This document shows, one piece after another, positions 10,089 to 20,810 of a stretch of 64,000 nucleotides of DNA. Both the position numbers and the translations under genes were made by a program. Where the stretch lies: NCBI GenBank assembly GCA_947477565.1, contig CANJUR010000007.1, positions 1 to 64,000 of the forward strand, in the 5' to 3' direction. The first letter of the stretch is position 1. Each line of letters starts with the position of its first letter. The stretch comes from Deltaproteobacteria bacterium (GTDB lineage: Bacteria > Myxococcota_A > Polyangia > Polyangiales > Ga0077539). The notes under the pieces are model-generated. The model worked only from the letters and a program-made list of their open reading frames with translations, ran no database searches and was not told the origin of the DNA.

Positions 10089-10121
10089 CGCCCCGCTCTG
10101 GAGGTGAATCCAGGCGGGGCG
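10089..10121 (-). terminator. Hairpin terminator after groL
   Basis: An inverted repeat: arms CGCCCCGC and GCGGGGCG, an inner CTGGA/TCCAG pairing, a one-base bulge and a GGTGAA loop. It lies about 50 bp past the groL stop codon on the minus strand. The following transcript is only mildly T-rich (GTTCTTGT), so it is a reasonable but not classic intrinsic terminator. Confidence 0.55.
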
Positions 10122-10171
10122 CCGTGCGAGACCTGAAAGGGAATCAGGTCAACGGGGAGAGCGGACTTCGA

Positions 10172-12161
<1,990 letters not shown>

Positions 12162-12331
12162 GATGTTCTCTCCTCGAATCAGTGGTTGTGGTGAGCGGAG
12201 CTGATCCACCGACCCGGTGCGAACTCGCTGCCGGGTCGAAGCTCTCCCCCTGGACCATCGCGGTGAAAGCCAGTGCCAGTCCCCGGAGAGCCCGCGACCC
12301 TCCTGGAAGGGATGCGGACGCTGCGCGATTT

Positions 12332-12358
12332 CTGGCACTCGCCGGCCTCGACTGCCAG
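12332..12358 (-). promoter_or_regulatory. CIRCE operator (HrcA-binding site) of groS-groL
   Basis: The sequence CTGGCACTC, nine bases, GACTGCCAG is an inverted repeat with a single mismatch. It matches the CIRCE layout (TTAGCACTC, N9, GAGTGCTAA), including the diagnostic nine-base spacer and the GCACTC core. It lies just downstream of the -10 box, about 170 bp before groS, where HrcA normally blocks transcription. HrcA itself is not in the window. Confidence 0.85.
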
Positions 12359-12369
12359 GAGCGGGCGGC

Positions 12370-12397
12370 AACATAGACCGCGATCGGGGGGTGTCAA
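12370..12397 (-). promoter_or_regulatory. Sigma70-like promoter of groS-groL
   Basis: On the minus strand, TTGACA (complement of 12392-12397) and TATGTT (complement of 12370-12375) are separated by 16 bp, close to the housekeeping consensus. The inferred start of transcription falls at the edge of the CIRCE element. This gives an untranslated leader of about 200 nt before groS. The promoter strength fits an abundant chaperonin. Confidence 0.75.
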
Positions 12398-12649
12398 GGG
12401 TCTCCCGTGGGCTGTCGTGCCGACAGGAACATGAATGATTCCGCCGGATCAGCACTCGAGTGATCCGACTGCCAACGGGCGGATTCGTGCCTCGGGCGCA
12501 GCCGCGGGCAACGGCCCACGGGGGCTGACCGGGGTCATCAGCGGTGTGCGATCGACCGTGGATGCGAGGCAATAATGGTGGAGTTCGCCGTGCGATCGAC
12601 ACCCTTTATTCAGGGTTTTGGTCGCCCGGCCATTCGAAGGAGGCGCTGG

Positions 12650-13198
12650 ATGGCGATCGAGGCGTGCACCGATATGCGCGGATTCTTTCAGGGGATGGTG
12701 CTCGAGGCGATGCGCCGCAGACGCCTGGGCGCCGAGACAGAGACCACGGAGTACGTCACCGACCTGCTCGTGGCGTGCGCTGGCACCGACGGGGCGGCGC
12801 TGCTCGAACGCCCGCTGGTGTGGATGCTCGACGCCGCGATGGCGTGCACCGACGACGGAAGAATGCATGGCCTCTGCGCCACCGGGGACGCCGCGCTGGC
12901 CCGGTCGGGCCTCTTTGCGTCGCCCGACGAGGTTGAGTACTTTACCGAGGTGGGTAAGTTTGCCTACCGCGGCGCGGCAGCCGAGGTCGAGCGAGCGAGC
13001 GGAGAGCCCTCCGTCGCGCTGGTAGAGTTGGGGGAGAGGTTTCCGGCGTTCGTGGAGGTGTTGGCGGAGGCGTCGGTGCTCGGCGATGTGACCAAGTCAC
13101 TGGTGCGACGGTACGCCGCCCAGAACGCTGGTCAGCCGAAGCGCTGCTTGAGTTCTTCGATGTACGTATCGACGGCCTCGCGAGACGGTCGGTCGTAG
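12650..13198 (+). CDS. Hypothetical protein, 182 residues
   Basis: The ATG at 12650 has a nearly perfect ribosome-binding site, GAAGGAGG at 12636-12643 with six bases between, so this start is preferred over the in-frame GTG/ATG 75 bp upstream. The protein looks soluble and mostly helical, rich in Ala and Glu, without signal peptide, membrane helix or known motif. Residues about 5-75 resemble a compact helical domain ([20 protein letters not shown], then [10 protein letters not shown]). Its 3' end overlaps the end of the convergent rpoZ gene by 67 bp, so the last 20 or so residues are antisense to rpoZ and may be poorly conserved. Function unknown. Confidence 0.65.
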   Translation: MAIEACTDMRGFFQGMVLEAMRRRRLGAETETTEYVTDLLVACAGTDGAALLERPLVWMLDAAMACTDDGRMHGLCATGDAALARSGLFASPDEVEYFTEVGKFAYRGAAAEVERASGEPSVALVELGERFPAFVEVLAEASVLGDVTKSLVRRYAAQNAGQPKRCLSSSMYVSTASRDGRS

Positions 13199-13380
13199 CG
13201 CACTCGCCCAGCGGCGATTTCGCGCAGCGCGAGCACCGCGGGCTTGTTCTTGTACTTGTGCGCCTCGAGCTGGACCTTCGCGCCCTTCATGATCTGACGG
13301 GTGCGGTTGGAGGCGAGGATCACCAGCGCGAAGCGGTTGTCCTCGCTATCCAGGCAGTCTTCAACGGTTACTCGTGCCAT
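13132..13380 (-). CDS. rpoZ: RNA polymerase omega subunit
   Basis: An 82-residue small subunit that helps assemble the beta-prime subunit into RNA polymerase and can take part in the ppGpp response. The family motifs are clear: [10 protein letters not shown] at the start, then [16 protein letters not shown] (about 15-30), and [16 protein letters not shown] (about 45-60). The length is normal. No spoT or gmk is next to it, unlike the common gmk-rpoZ-spoT order. Confidence 0.95.
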   Translation of the reverse strand: MARVTVEDCLDSEDNRFALVILASNRTRQIMKGAKVQLEAHKYKNKPAVLALREIAAGRVRYDRPSREAVDTYIEELKQRFG

Positions 13381-13471
13381 CGTTCGATCTCCTCAAGCGC
13401 GGCCGACCTGAAATGGTCACACGGTCGGCAACGCGGCAGTCCTACAGTGCCCCGTGCTCGCGGGCAAGAGA

Positions 13472-15424
13472 TCACTCCTCCGTCGGCGGACGGGTGCTCT
13501 CCGGAGCCGAGCGCTCCAGGTCGAGAATCTTCGCAGAGCCGACATAGGTTTTGGTCTCGAAGCTCGAGACCTGACCAAGGCGACGGACGATGTCCGCCAT
13601 CCGCCCTGCCTCCCGGAGGATCACCTCCGCGCTGCGGGTCAACGCCGGGTCGTCGAGCCCGCGTCGTCGTATCAACTCGGCATGGCCGTGGATGGCCGTG
13701 AGCGGCTGGTTGAGCTCGTGCGCCGCCGCTCCGGAGAGTTCTGCGATCATGGACTGCTGCTCGGTGCGCCCAAGTTCGGACTGCGCCCTCGCAAGGCGCT
13801 CTTCGATACGCAGGCGCTCGCGCTGGTCGGAGAAAATCACAACCATGCCTGCACCGGGGCCATCGGCGTGCAGCGTGCCGGCGGAGAGCAGCACCGGGAT
13901 GACCTCTCCATCGCGTGCGATCACCTCGCTTCGGGCGCCCGCGATGCGCCTCTCGGTGGTGCCGTGCACGCGCCGCGCGAACTCCTGAAAGTGACCCTCA
14001 CGGAAGAAGCTGTCGATCACGGCGTCTGCGGCGAGGTCGGCGCGAAGCCACCCGAGAATGCGCTCCGCTGCGGAGTTGAGGAGAAGCACGGCGCCGGAGT
14101 GCGAGCCGGCCACGATGGCGTCGGGTGAGCTCTCGATGAGCGACGTGAGGAAGCTCTGCGTGCGAGCTAGTTCGGCGGCGGTGGCGCGCTCGGTGGTGAC
14201 GTCACGGACGGTGATCACGACGGCGTTTTTGTCGCGCAGCGCAGCGGAGGTGGAGAGCGAGAGGGTGCGTACTTCGCCGTCGCGGCGGCGCACGCGGAGG
14301 TCGAACTTTGATGGGTACTCACGGCGCGCGAAGGCCTCGCCCAGCGCGCGGAGCCGGTGGTGATCTTCCATCACCACGATGGAGATCATCTTGAGTTCAC
14401 GCACCTCCGCCGCGCTGTACCCGGTGATCTCCATGACCCGGGGATTGGAGTAGAGGGGCCGACCCTTCAGATCGACCACGACCATTCCGTCGGCGGAAGC
14501 CACGAACAGGTCTGCGTAGGGCTCGAGCACCTGGAGTCGGCGCTCGGCCTCGAGTTGGGCGTGGCCCACCGCGAGGCGCTCTTCGCGCAGCCGTTGGATC
14601 TCGCGGGCGTTGCGTAGCGCCGCCGCAGTGGCGTTGGCGACGGTCTCGCAGAGGGCCTGCTCGCGCTCGTCGAGGCGCCCGCGATGCTCGCTCGATCGCA
14701 AGAACAAAACACCGAACGCCCGTTGCTCCAGTGCGATGGGAAAGAGCGCGAGGTAAGGAAAGCGGGTGCCGCTGACCAGATCGCGGACGGAGTCGAGGAG
14801 GGGGTGCCTGGGCGCGTCGTCGATGAGCAGAGGGTGGCGCGAGGCGAGCACCTGCTGGATCTCTGGGTAGCGCGCCAGGTCTAGCGGTAGGTCGAGGCCG
14901 TCGGGGGCGTCGTTGCTCGCGATCACATACCCGAGTCCGTAATCGTCGCGTGCGAGCACTAAAGAGCATCGCTCTACCGCAGCCACCTCCGCGAGGCGAC
15001 ACACCACCGTCCGCAAGATTCCCCGGGCGTCGGTGTTGAGCGTCAGCGTCTGCGTCAGCTCGAGAAGTAACCGGGCGTCACGCGCGCGGCGCTGGAGGTC
15101 GAGGTCGCGCTCGCGTCGGTGTCGGAGGCCTGCGACCCGCGCGTTGAGTTCGCCCACTTCGAATGGGATGCGGAGCACATCGTCGGCACCATGAACGAAG
15201 GCCCGCGTCACCGAGGCGGCGTCGGCGCTGAGGGCGAGCAGCGGTGCGCCGATTCGCCGAGCCGTACCGAGTGCCTCGGCGTCGATCACGTGCACGAGGT
15301 CGTCGTCGGTGGCCTCGTCCGCATCGACGAAAGGGCACCCGAGCGCCGCGAGTGATTCGTGGACGATCGCCCGAAGCTCCGTACTGGCGAGGGTGATCAC
15401 GATCCGAGGCGCGACGACGGACAT
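13472..15424 (-). CDS. Multidomain sensor protein (REC-like, GAF, PAS, PAS, HisKA) lacking an ATPase domain
   Basis: A 650-residue cytoplasmic sensor. Residues about 1-110 look like a degenerate receiver domain; about 125-300 is a GAF domain (LNTDARGILRTVVCRLAEVAAVERCSLV); about 325-440 and 445-565 are PAS domains (SADGMVVVDLKGRPLYSNPRVMEITGYSAAEV and SPDAIVAGSHSGAVLLLNSAAERILGW). The C-terminus is a HisKA dimerisation/phosphoacceptor domain with AAHELNQPLTAIHGHAEL and the likely phospho-His at residue 569. It then ends at a short tail with ILDLERS, and no N, G1 or G2 box of a HATPase domain follows. It would need a partner kinase to be phosphorylated, or it acts by another means. No response regulator is adjacent. 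Confidence 0.9.
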   Translation of the reverse strand: MSVVAPRIVITLASTELRAIVHESLAALGCPFVDADEATDDDLVHVIDAEALGTARRIGAPLLALSADAASVTRAFVHGADDVLRIPFEVGELNARVAGLRHRRERDLDLQRRARDARLLLELTQTLTLNTDARGILRTVVCRLAEVAAVERCSLVLARDDYGLGYVIASNDAPDGLDLPLDLARYPEIQQVLASRHPLLIDDAPRHPLLDSVRDLVSGTRFPYLALFPIALEQRAFGVLFLRSSEHRGRLDEREQALCETVANATAAALRNAREIQRLREERLAVGHAQLEAERRLQVLEPYADLFVASADGMVVVDLKGRPLYSNPRVMEITGYSAAEVRELKMISIVVMEDHHRLRALGEAFARREYPSKFDLRVRRRDGEVRTLSLSTSAALRDKNAVVITVRDVTTERATAAELARTQSFLTSLIESSPDAIVAGSHSGAVLLLNSAAERILGWLRADLAADAVIDSFFREGHFQEFARRVHGTTERRIAGARSEVIARDGEVIPVLLSAGTLHADGPGAGMVVIFSDQRERLRIEERLARAQSELGRTEQQSMIAELSGAAAHELNQPLTAIHGHAELIRRRGLDDPALTRSAEVILREAGRMADIVRRLGQVSSFETKTYVGSAKILDLERSAPESTRPPTEE

Positions 15425-15468
15425 CCTCTACGGTAACGTGCCCTTGCGACGGGGCGCAAAGGTGGATC

Positions 15469-16761
15469 TTACGTTCGGCTGGTCCACCAGGCGCCGAGCG
15501 CCGCGGCAACCACCAGACGCACGGGCACTCCGTGCTGCGCCGCAACCATCCGGCAGGCCTCCAACTCGGGGTGCGCTTGCGGAGGCAGGCCGTCGCCCTG
15601 GGCCACCTTCACCGGTACGGGCCCGTACGTCGTCGCCACAGTGAACGTCTCCCTGGGCCGCTCGATCCGCTCCGCCGGGCTCCATCGCACACCGAGCGAG
15701 CCGCTCTCGGCGAGCATCACTCCGGCCAGACGCTCGCGGTCCGCCGCGCGGACCAGGGCTGTCACCATCACCCCGGGGCGTCCCTTCTTCATCCCGATCG
15801 GCGCCGTCCACGCATCGAGCGCTCCCTCCCGCAAGAGCCGCTCGGTGAGCACGGCCACCAGTTCGGCGCTCAGGTCGTCGAGGTTGCAGCGCAACTCATG
15901 ATGCGTTGCCGACTCGCGCGCGATCGGGTTTTCGCTCGCCGTGGTCGGGTCGCCGAGCACTACGCGGAGGAGGTTCGGTCGATCGGGCCATCGCCTCGTC
16001 CCGGCACCGAAGCCGGTCACCACCGGGGCCATCGCGGGCCACGGCTCGAACGTCGTCGCGTTGGCGCGGACGAGGCTCGCCCCGGTCGGCGTGACCATCT
16101 CCCCGAGCACCGCGGCGCCCACCGTCGGCACGCCCGCGAGGATCTCCAGCACCGCAGGGGCCGGCAGCGGAAGCACCCCGTGTGCGGCGCGTACGAAGCC
16201 TCGGGACATCGGAAGTGGACCGGCGTTGATTCGCGCCCCGAGCCAGTCGAGCCCGGCGCACGCAGCCACCACATCGACGATCGCGTCCACTGCGCCGACT
16301 TCGTGGAAGTGAACCTCCGCAGGGTCCATCCGGTGCACGCGCCCTTCGGCGCGGGCGAGTACGGCGAAGGTTGCCAGCGCCCGGTCGCGCACGCCCGGCG
16401 GCAGCGCGGAGGATTCCAGCATCGCCCGAATGTCGCGGTGGCAGCGATGCGGTTGGGGGTCGGTGACCTCGACCAGAAACCGCGTCGCCACCACGCCATG
16501 ATCGGTGCGGTGCGCGAGCGCGAGTTCGTAGCCGTGCACCGGAAGCAGATCGAGAGCGCCGGTGATCGCAGCCGTAGGGACGCCGAGGTCGAGCAGCGCG
16601 GCGACGAGCATGTCCCCTGCGATGCCGGCGAAGGCGTCGAGGTGCAGCACGCGCCCCACTCCCGCGCCGTGGCTGAGTGCGGGTGGCGCCTGCCACGCTC
16701 CAGGGTCGTCTCCGATCGCGTCGCGGTCGGTGTGCTGCGGGCCCGGATCGTCGTGCGGCAT
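15469..16761 (-). CDS. larC: LarC-type nickel insertion protein (nickel-pincer cofactor synthesis)
   Basis: A 430-residue protein of the LarC family (DUF111), which inserts nickel with CTP to complete the nickel-pincer nucleotide cofactor of lactate racemase and related enzymes. Motifs are the start HLDAFAGIAGDMLVAALLDLG, the segment VHFHEVGAVDAIVDVV, the stretch GEMVTPTGASLV, and in the C-terminal half the LRCNLDDLSAELVAVL and PIGMKKGRPGVMVTAL blocks. Here both halves are in one frame, whereas the Lactobacillus gene needs a frameshift to join LarC1 and LarC2. No larA, larB or larE is in the window. ATG 16761 has a GGGAG site upstream; a GTG at 16659 lies nearer the conserved domain. Confidence 0.9.
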   Translation of the reverse strand: MPHDDPGPQHTDRDAIGDDPGAWQAPPALSHGAGVGRVLHLDAFAGIAGDMLVAALLDLGVPTAAITGALDLLPVHGYELALAHRTDHGVVATRFLVEVTDPQPHRCHRDIRAMLESSALPPGVRDRALATFAVLARAEGRVHRMDPAEVHFHEVGAVDAIVDVVAACAGLDWLGARINAGPLPMSRGFVRAAHGVLPLPAPAVLEILAGVPTVGAAVLGEMVTPTGASLVRANATTFEPWPAMAPVVTGFGAGTRRWPDRPNLLRVVLGDPTTASENPIARESATHHELRCNLDDLSAELVAVLTERLLREGALDAWTAPIGMKKGRPGVMVTALVRAADRERLAGVMLAESGSLGVRWSPAERIERPRETFTVATTYGPVPVKVAQGDGLPPQAHPELEACRMVAAQHGVPVRLVVAAALGAWWTSRT

Positions 16762-17185
16762 CGGCTGTGTAGCTCCCGGACGGCGCCCGCTGGATCGCGT
16801 CGCGGCCCGTCGAATGCGCGAGCGGATTGCGAGAGCCTGCCGGGGATGTCAATCGCAATCGCCGCGATCGTTCCGATGGACGTGGGTGAAGCAAAATTCC
16901 CTGATGGGCCGCGAGAGCAATCTTTGGATGGCCTTCCCGGGATGTCACCGCTATGCTGAGGCCTGTGCCACTTCAGTCGAGGGCAAGATCTCCAGCGTGG
17001 GGCTCTCTCTACTTCGAGTTCGGGGTGGAGAGAGTGCGTTGAACCGTGGCGGCGATGGTGGGTGTGACGTGAAGGTGATTCCGCAGGAGGGCGCGGAGCT
17101 TCTGGACTCCGATCTGCAGGTCAAGGCTGCGGGTCGGGTGCGTTCCACCAATCCGCTACGGTTTGCGCCGCTAACCGGGATACTC
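16762..17185. other. Divergent intergenic region, larC / FHA-AAA+ gene
   Basis: About 420 bp between two divergent starts, so it must carry promoters for both. The plus-strand frame of the FHA protein stays open through it, leaving a longer N-terminus possible, but the peptide looks random. I see no strong palindrome and no clear -24/-12 (sigma54) or -35/-10 pair. Confidence 0.35.
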
Positions 17186-18421
17186 ATGACCGACCCCGCG
17201 GGCGCTCTGCTCGTGCGACGCGTCAGGGTGCGGGTGACCAGCGGGCCAGATCGGGGGCGCGAGGCCCTGCTCGAAGCGGGTACGCTCCTGGTGGGCACCC
17301 ACTCCGACAATGACCTCATCTTGCGCGACCCGCAGGTCGGCAAGTACCACCTCGAGATCGCGCTGGTGGCCGGAGGAATCCGCGTGCGTGACCTCGGCAG
17401 CGAGGGCGGAACCTACGTCGGATCGACGAAGGTTCAGCACAGTGTATTTCCGATGGGAACGGAGGTCAGTCTCGGCCGCAGCACCTTGCAACTGCTGTCC
17501 GGGGACATTCCAGTTCCGGTCGCGCCGAGCGAGCGCACCGGCTTTGGTCCGGTGCTCGGTCAGTCGCTGTCGATGCGTACCCTCTTCGCCCTGCTCGACC
17601 GAGTCGCGCCCGCGGACGCCCCGCTTGTCCTCGAGGGTGAGTCGGGCACGGGACGCAGCCTCATCGCACGTGCGATTCACGCCAGTTCCCGCTTCGCCGC
17701 CTCCCCGATGGCGTCGATCGATTTTCGGCTCCCCTCGCACGAGCGCCCGACGCTCTCAAGCCTCGCGCAACGCACCGACACGTTCACCCTTCTCGTCGAT
17801 CGCATCGACAAGGCGACCCCGGCCGAACAGACCGCTCTGCTCTCTTTGTATGAGCGTCGCGAGGAAGGCGTGCTCGATGCGCGCATCATCGCCACCTCCA
17901 ACATCGACATCCGTCGTGAAGGTGCCGAAGGGCGGTTTCGCAAGGAGCTCGTCCCGCACGCGGCCGCGGTGCGCATTCTGGTGCCTGCTTTACGCGCGCG
18001 GGCCGAAGACATCCCGTTGCTGGTGCGGCAGTTCGCGCGGGAGGTCTGTGGCGCTGAACTCGACTTCGAAAACCACGATTTCGATCGGCTGCTGGCTCGC
18101 GACTATCCGGGCAACGTTCGTGAGTTGCGACAACTCATCGGCAAGGCGCTGCAGGTCGATGCGCCACCGCCGCAACTTCCCAAGTCCGGGCTCGCTCGCG
18201 CCCGCGCTGCGCTTGTGATGCCGCTTAATGCGCGCCCGAAGCCTCCTCCGCCGAAGGTCGCCCGCGACCGGCTTGTGGAGTTCTTCGAGCGCGATCACGT
18301 TGAGCAGGCCCATAAACGCCTGAACGGCAACGTCGCGGAGATCGGGCGCGCGCTCGGTCTCCCGCGTCGCGAGGTCATCAAGACCCTCAAGCGCTTCAGC
18401 CTGCCCTGCCCCGACCGCTAG
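17186..18421 (+). CDS. FHA domain plus degenerate sigma54-activator-like AAA+ protein with Fis-type HTH
   Basis: A 411-residue protein. Residues about 12-105 are an FHA phosphothreonine-binding domain (LLVGTHSDNDLILRD, then KYHLEI, then DLGSEGGTYV). Residues about 120-335 resemble the AAA+ core of enhancer-binding proteins: a Walker A of GESGTGRSL at 151-159 with Arg in place of the lysine, a weak Walker B (TFTLLVDRID), FRKEL, and the conserved YPGNVREL. The stretch that normally holds ESELFGHE and GAFTGA, the sigma54 contact loop, is missing. A Fis-like helix-turn-helix ends the protein (about 380-407). It may be a DNA-binding regulator read by Thr phosphorylation rather than a true sigma54 activator. 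Confidence 0.85.
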   Translation: MTDPAGALLVRRVRVRVTSGPDRGREALLEAGTLLVGTHSDNDLILRDPQVGKYHLEIALVAGGIRVRDLGSEGGTYVGSTKVQHSVFPMGTEVSLGRSTLQLLSGDIPVPVAPSERTGFGPVLGQSLSMRTLFALLDRVAPADAPLVLEGESGTGRSLIARAIHASSRFAASPMASIDFRLPSHERPTLSSLAQRTDTFTLLVDRIDKATPAEQTALLSLYERREEGVLDARIIATSNIDIRREGAEGRFRKELVPHAAAVRILVPALRARAEDIPLLVRQFAREVCGAELDFENHDFDRLLARDYPGNVRELRQLIGKALQVDAPPPQLPKSGLARARAALVMPLNARPKPPPPKVARDRLVEFFERDHVEQAHKRLNGNVAEIGRALGLPRREVIKTLKRFSLPCPDR

Positions 18422-18429
18422 GACACTAC

Positions 18430-19395
18430 TCAAAAATCGCTGTCGCGACGGCTTTCCGGCCCGGGGCTGAAATGGTCCCAGCCGAGGGCTTCAACGGCGG
18501 TCGTCTTGCCACCGCGCACCACCATCACACCCGCGCCAGGGAGCACCTCACCGATGATGGTCCAGCGTGCATCGAACGCACTTCGTGGGCCGCTCGCGAG
18601 CAGTTCGTAGTCCTCGCCTCCGTGGAGTGCGAGCGCCGTCGCGTCGCAGCCGAGCGCCCGCGCAGCCTCGCGCTGCCCGGCAATCCAGGGCATGCGGTCG
18701 GCGTCGAGGAGGAGGGCGCACCCCGATGCCGCGCTGATGTGCGAGGCGTCCTGCGCGAGACCGTCGGAGAGGTCGATCGCGCTGTGAGCGCGGCCCACCA
18801 ACGACCGGCCCTCCGCGATGCGCGCAGTGGGGACACGCCACCGGTTTACGAACTCCGTAAAAGCTACATCGTCTCCGCGACCAGCCAGAAGCGCTCGGAG
18901 TCCGACCGCGGCGGCCCCGGGGTGGCCCGTTACGGCGAGTACGTCGCCGACGCGCGCACCGTCCCGGCGAAGGCACGGGCCACAGGCGCGCCCCAGGGCA
19001 GTGGTCGTGAGAGAGAGCACGGGACCGCCGCTCAGGTTGCCGCCAATCACTCGCATGCCCAGACGCTGCGTGACCCGACGGACCCCATGGGCCAGCTCAG
19101 TCACCAGGTCGTCCGGGCTCGTGCACGGAAACGACCACGCGAGGAGAAGTTCGCCCGGTACGGCACCCATCGCAGCGAGGTCGCTCACCGCAGCCTCGAC
19201 GGCGCGGGCCGCGATGTCGGACACGGAGAGCCAGCGGCGGTCGAAATGGACTCCCTCGACGGCGCTGTCAACGGTGAGAACCAGCGGCCGCGAATCGTGC
19301 AGAATCGCAGCGTCGTCCCCGATGCCCAGGTCCGGGGAAGCGAGCGCGCCGAAGAGGTTTTTCAGGTGCGCGATGTGCTCAAATTCTCCCGTCAT
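18430..19395 (-). CDS. thiL: Thiamine-monophosphate kinase
   Basis: A 321-residue cytoplasmic enzyme that phosphorylates thiamine monophosphate to thiamine diphosphate, the final step of cofactor synthesis. Family motifs: the start EFEHIAHLKNLF, IGDDAAIL, the TVDSAVEGVHF stretch (Mg-ATP site), ARAVEAAVSDLAAMGA, GGNLSGGP, and the late IDLSDGLAQDASH and HGGEDYELL. The ATG at 19395 overlaps the stop of the upstream gene by 4 bp (ATGA), so the two are co-translated. The frame is open much further upstream, but that part overlaps the neighbour and has no ThiL similarity. Confidence 0.95.
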   Translation of the reverse strand: MTGEFEHIAHLKNLFGALASPDLGIGDDAAILHDSRPLVLTVDSAVEGVHFDRRWLSVSDIAARAVEAAVSDLAAMGAVPGELLLAWSFPCTSPDDLVTELAHGVRRVTQRLGMRVIGGNLSGGPVLSLTTTALGRACGPCLRRDGARVGDVLAVTGHPGAAAVGLRALLAGRGDDVAFTEFVNRWRVPTARIAEGRSLVGRAHSAIDLSDGLAQDASHISAASGCALLLDADRMPWIAGQREAARALGCDATALALHGGEDYELLASGPRSAFDARWTIIGEVLPGAGVMVVRGGKTTAVEALGWDHFSPGPESRRDSDF

Positions 19396-19820
19396 TCGTC
19401 GCGCCCTCGCAACCGCTGCCACGGGATCAGCAGCACCCCGAGCACCTCCGCGCCGAGCACCCACGGCGAGGCGAGAGTCGGCTGGTGGATCGCCTGCGCT
19501 ACCCATAGCGTCAGCACCACCAGCGCCATCGCAGCGCTCATCGGGAGAAGCATCGCGCGTAGCCCGCGAGTAAACGCCGGCTCGCGGCGGGGCGAGGGCG
19601 ACAGTGAGAGGTATGCCACGCGCAAGATGGCGTCGATGCCCTGCTTCGCACGCTCGGTGCGGGCGGCGTCCGGGAGGCTCTCCCGGTAGTGTCGGGCGGC
19701 GTCCGGGAGGCGCTGACGCGCTGCTGCGAGGGCGACGAAGGCCTTGTGGCCATCGGGGCTCTCCCACTCGCGGAGGAGCGCGCTCCAGGCGGTCTCTATG
19801 GGGTCGTCGTTAACGCTCAC
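19392..19820 (-). CDS. Small membrane protein of unknown function
   Basis: A 142-residue protein with a likely GTG start at 19820 (Val-Ser-Val-Asn-Asp-Asp). The N-terminal 75 residues are helical and charged (WSALLREWESPDGHKAFVALAAARQRL), with spacing that could form one or two TPR-like helical pairs. Two transmembrane helices follow (about 88-108 and 120-136). It ends in an ATGA overlap with thiL, so it is coupled to that gene, but the reason is not evident. It lies divergent to rsmH, about 100 bp away. I know no family for it. Confidence 0.65.
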   Translation of the reverse strand: MSVNDDPIETAWSALLREWESPDGHKAFVALAAARQRLPDAARHYRESLPDAARTERAKQGIDAILRVAYLSLSPSPRREPAFTRGLRAMLLPMSAAMALVVLTLWVAQAIHQPTLASPWVLGAEVLGVLLIPWQRLRGRDE

Positions 19821-19922
19821 GCAAGGCGGAGTCTGGCAGGCCTCCGCCGCACCCGGCAACGGGGCGCCGTCCTGTCGAAAGGTTGACCAGGGCGCTCGGG
19901 ATATGAGGTGAGTCCCAGCCGG

Positions 19923-20810
19923 ATGAGCGATCGACCCCATGAGACCGTGCTGTTGGAAGTGGCCTGCGATGCGCTGATGCCGCGCCCGGGAGGCCTCTAC
20001 CTCGACTGCACCCTCGGCCGAGGAGGCCACACCCGCGGGATTCTCGAACGCTCTGCGCCGAACGGACGGGTCGTCGCTCTCGACCGCGATCCGACGGCGC
20101 TCGCGGCCGTGAGGGAGGCCCTCGCGGAGTTCGGCGATCGGCTCGAACTGCACCAGTTGCCGTTCTCCCGGGCCGCGGAGGCGCTCGCGGGGCGCAAAGT
20201 CGACGGGGCCCTCGCAGACCTCGGCGTGAGCTCGCCGCAACTCGATGATGCGAGTCGTGGGATGAGCTTCCGGCACGAAGGTCCGCTCGATATGCGCATG
20301 GGCGACGACGTCGATGAGACGGCCTACGAACTTCTGCGACGCCTTAAAGACGACGCCCTCGCAGACGTCATCTACGAGTATGGCGAGGAGCGCGCATCAC
20401 GACCCATCGCACGGTCGATCAAGCGGGCCATCGACGAGGGTGCGATGGAGACTACGAAGCACCTCGCAGACGCCGTACACCGCGTTCTCGGGTGGCCGCG
20501 CTTCGGTAAGCCAGACACCGCAACGCGTACGTTTCAAGCTTTACGTATCGCGGTAAACGACGAGCTCGGTGAACTGGAGCGACTGCTGGCCGCGCTGCCC
20601 GCGCTGGTGCTCGAGGGCGGGCGCGTGGTGGTGATCTCTTTCCATTCCCTTGAAGACCGCATCGTGAAGCACACCCTCCGCGATGAGCCCGCCTGGCAGG
20701 TGGTCACGAAGAAGCCGGTGGAGCCCGACGCGGCCGAGGGCGACCGCAACCCGCGCTCGCGCAGCGCCAAGATGCGCGTGGCCGTGCGCCGCGCTGAGGA
20801 GGAGTCGTGA
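19923..20810 (+). CDS. rsmH: 16S rRNA (cytosine(1402)-N4)-methyltransferase
   Basis: RsmH (MraW) methylates C1402 of 16S rRNA in the ribosomal P site. The 295-residue protein carries HETVLLEVACDAL at the start, the SAM-binding LDCTLGRGGHT, the LGVSSPQLDDASRGMSFRHEGPLDMRM block, and the late VISFHSLEDRIVKH. ATG 19923 is preferred; a GTG 15 bp upstream is in frame. It opens the dcw cluster; mraZ, which usually precedes it, is absent. Its stop overlaps the ftsL start by 4 bp (GTGA). Confidence 0.96.
   Translation: MSDRPHETVLLEVACDALMPRPGGLYLDCTLGRGGHTRGILERSAPNGRVVALDRDPTALAAVREALAEFGDRLELHQLPFSRAAEALAGRKVDGALADLGVSSPQLDDASRGMSFRHEGPLDMRMGDDVDETAYELLRRLKDDALADVIYEYGEERASRPIARSIKRAIDEGAMETTKHLADAVHRVLGWPRFGKPDTATRTFQALRIAVNDELGELERLLAALPALVLEGGRVVVISFHSLEDRIVKHTLRDEPAWQVVTKKPVEPDAAEGDRNPRSRSAKMRVAVRRAEEES

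Noticed and set aside
12446-12466. Palindrome GGATCAG-CACTCGAG-TGATCC, a second CIRCE-like site
   Set aside because: It contains CACTC/GAGTG half-sites but with no nine-base spacer, and lies upstream of the promoter; probably chance or an unrelated operator.
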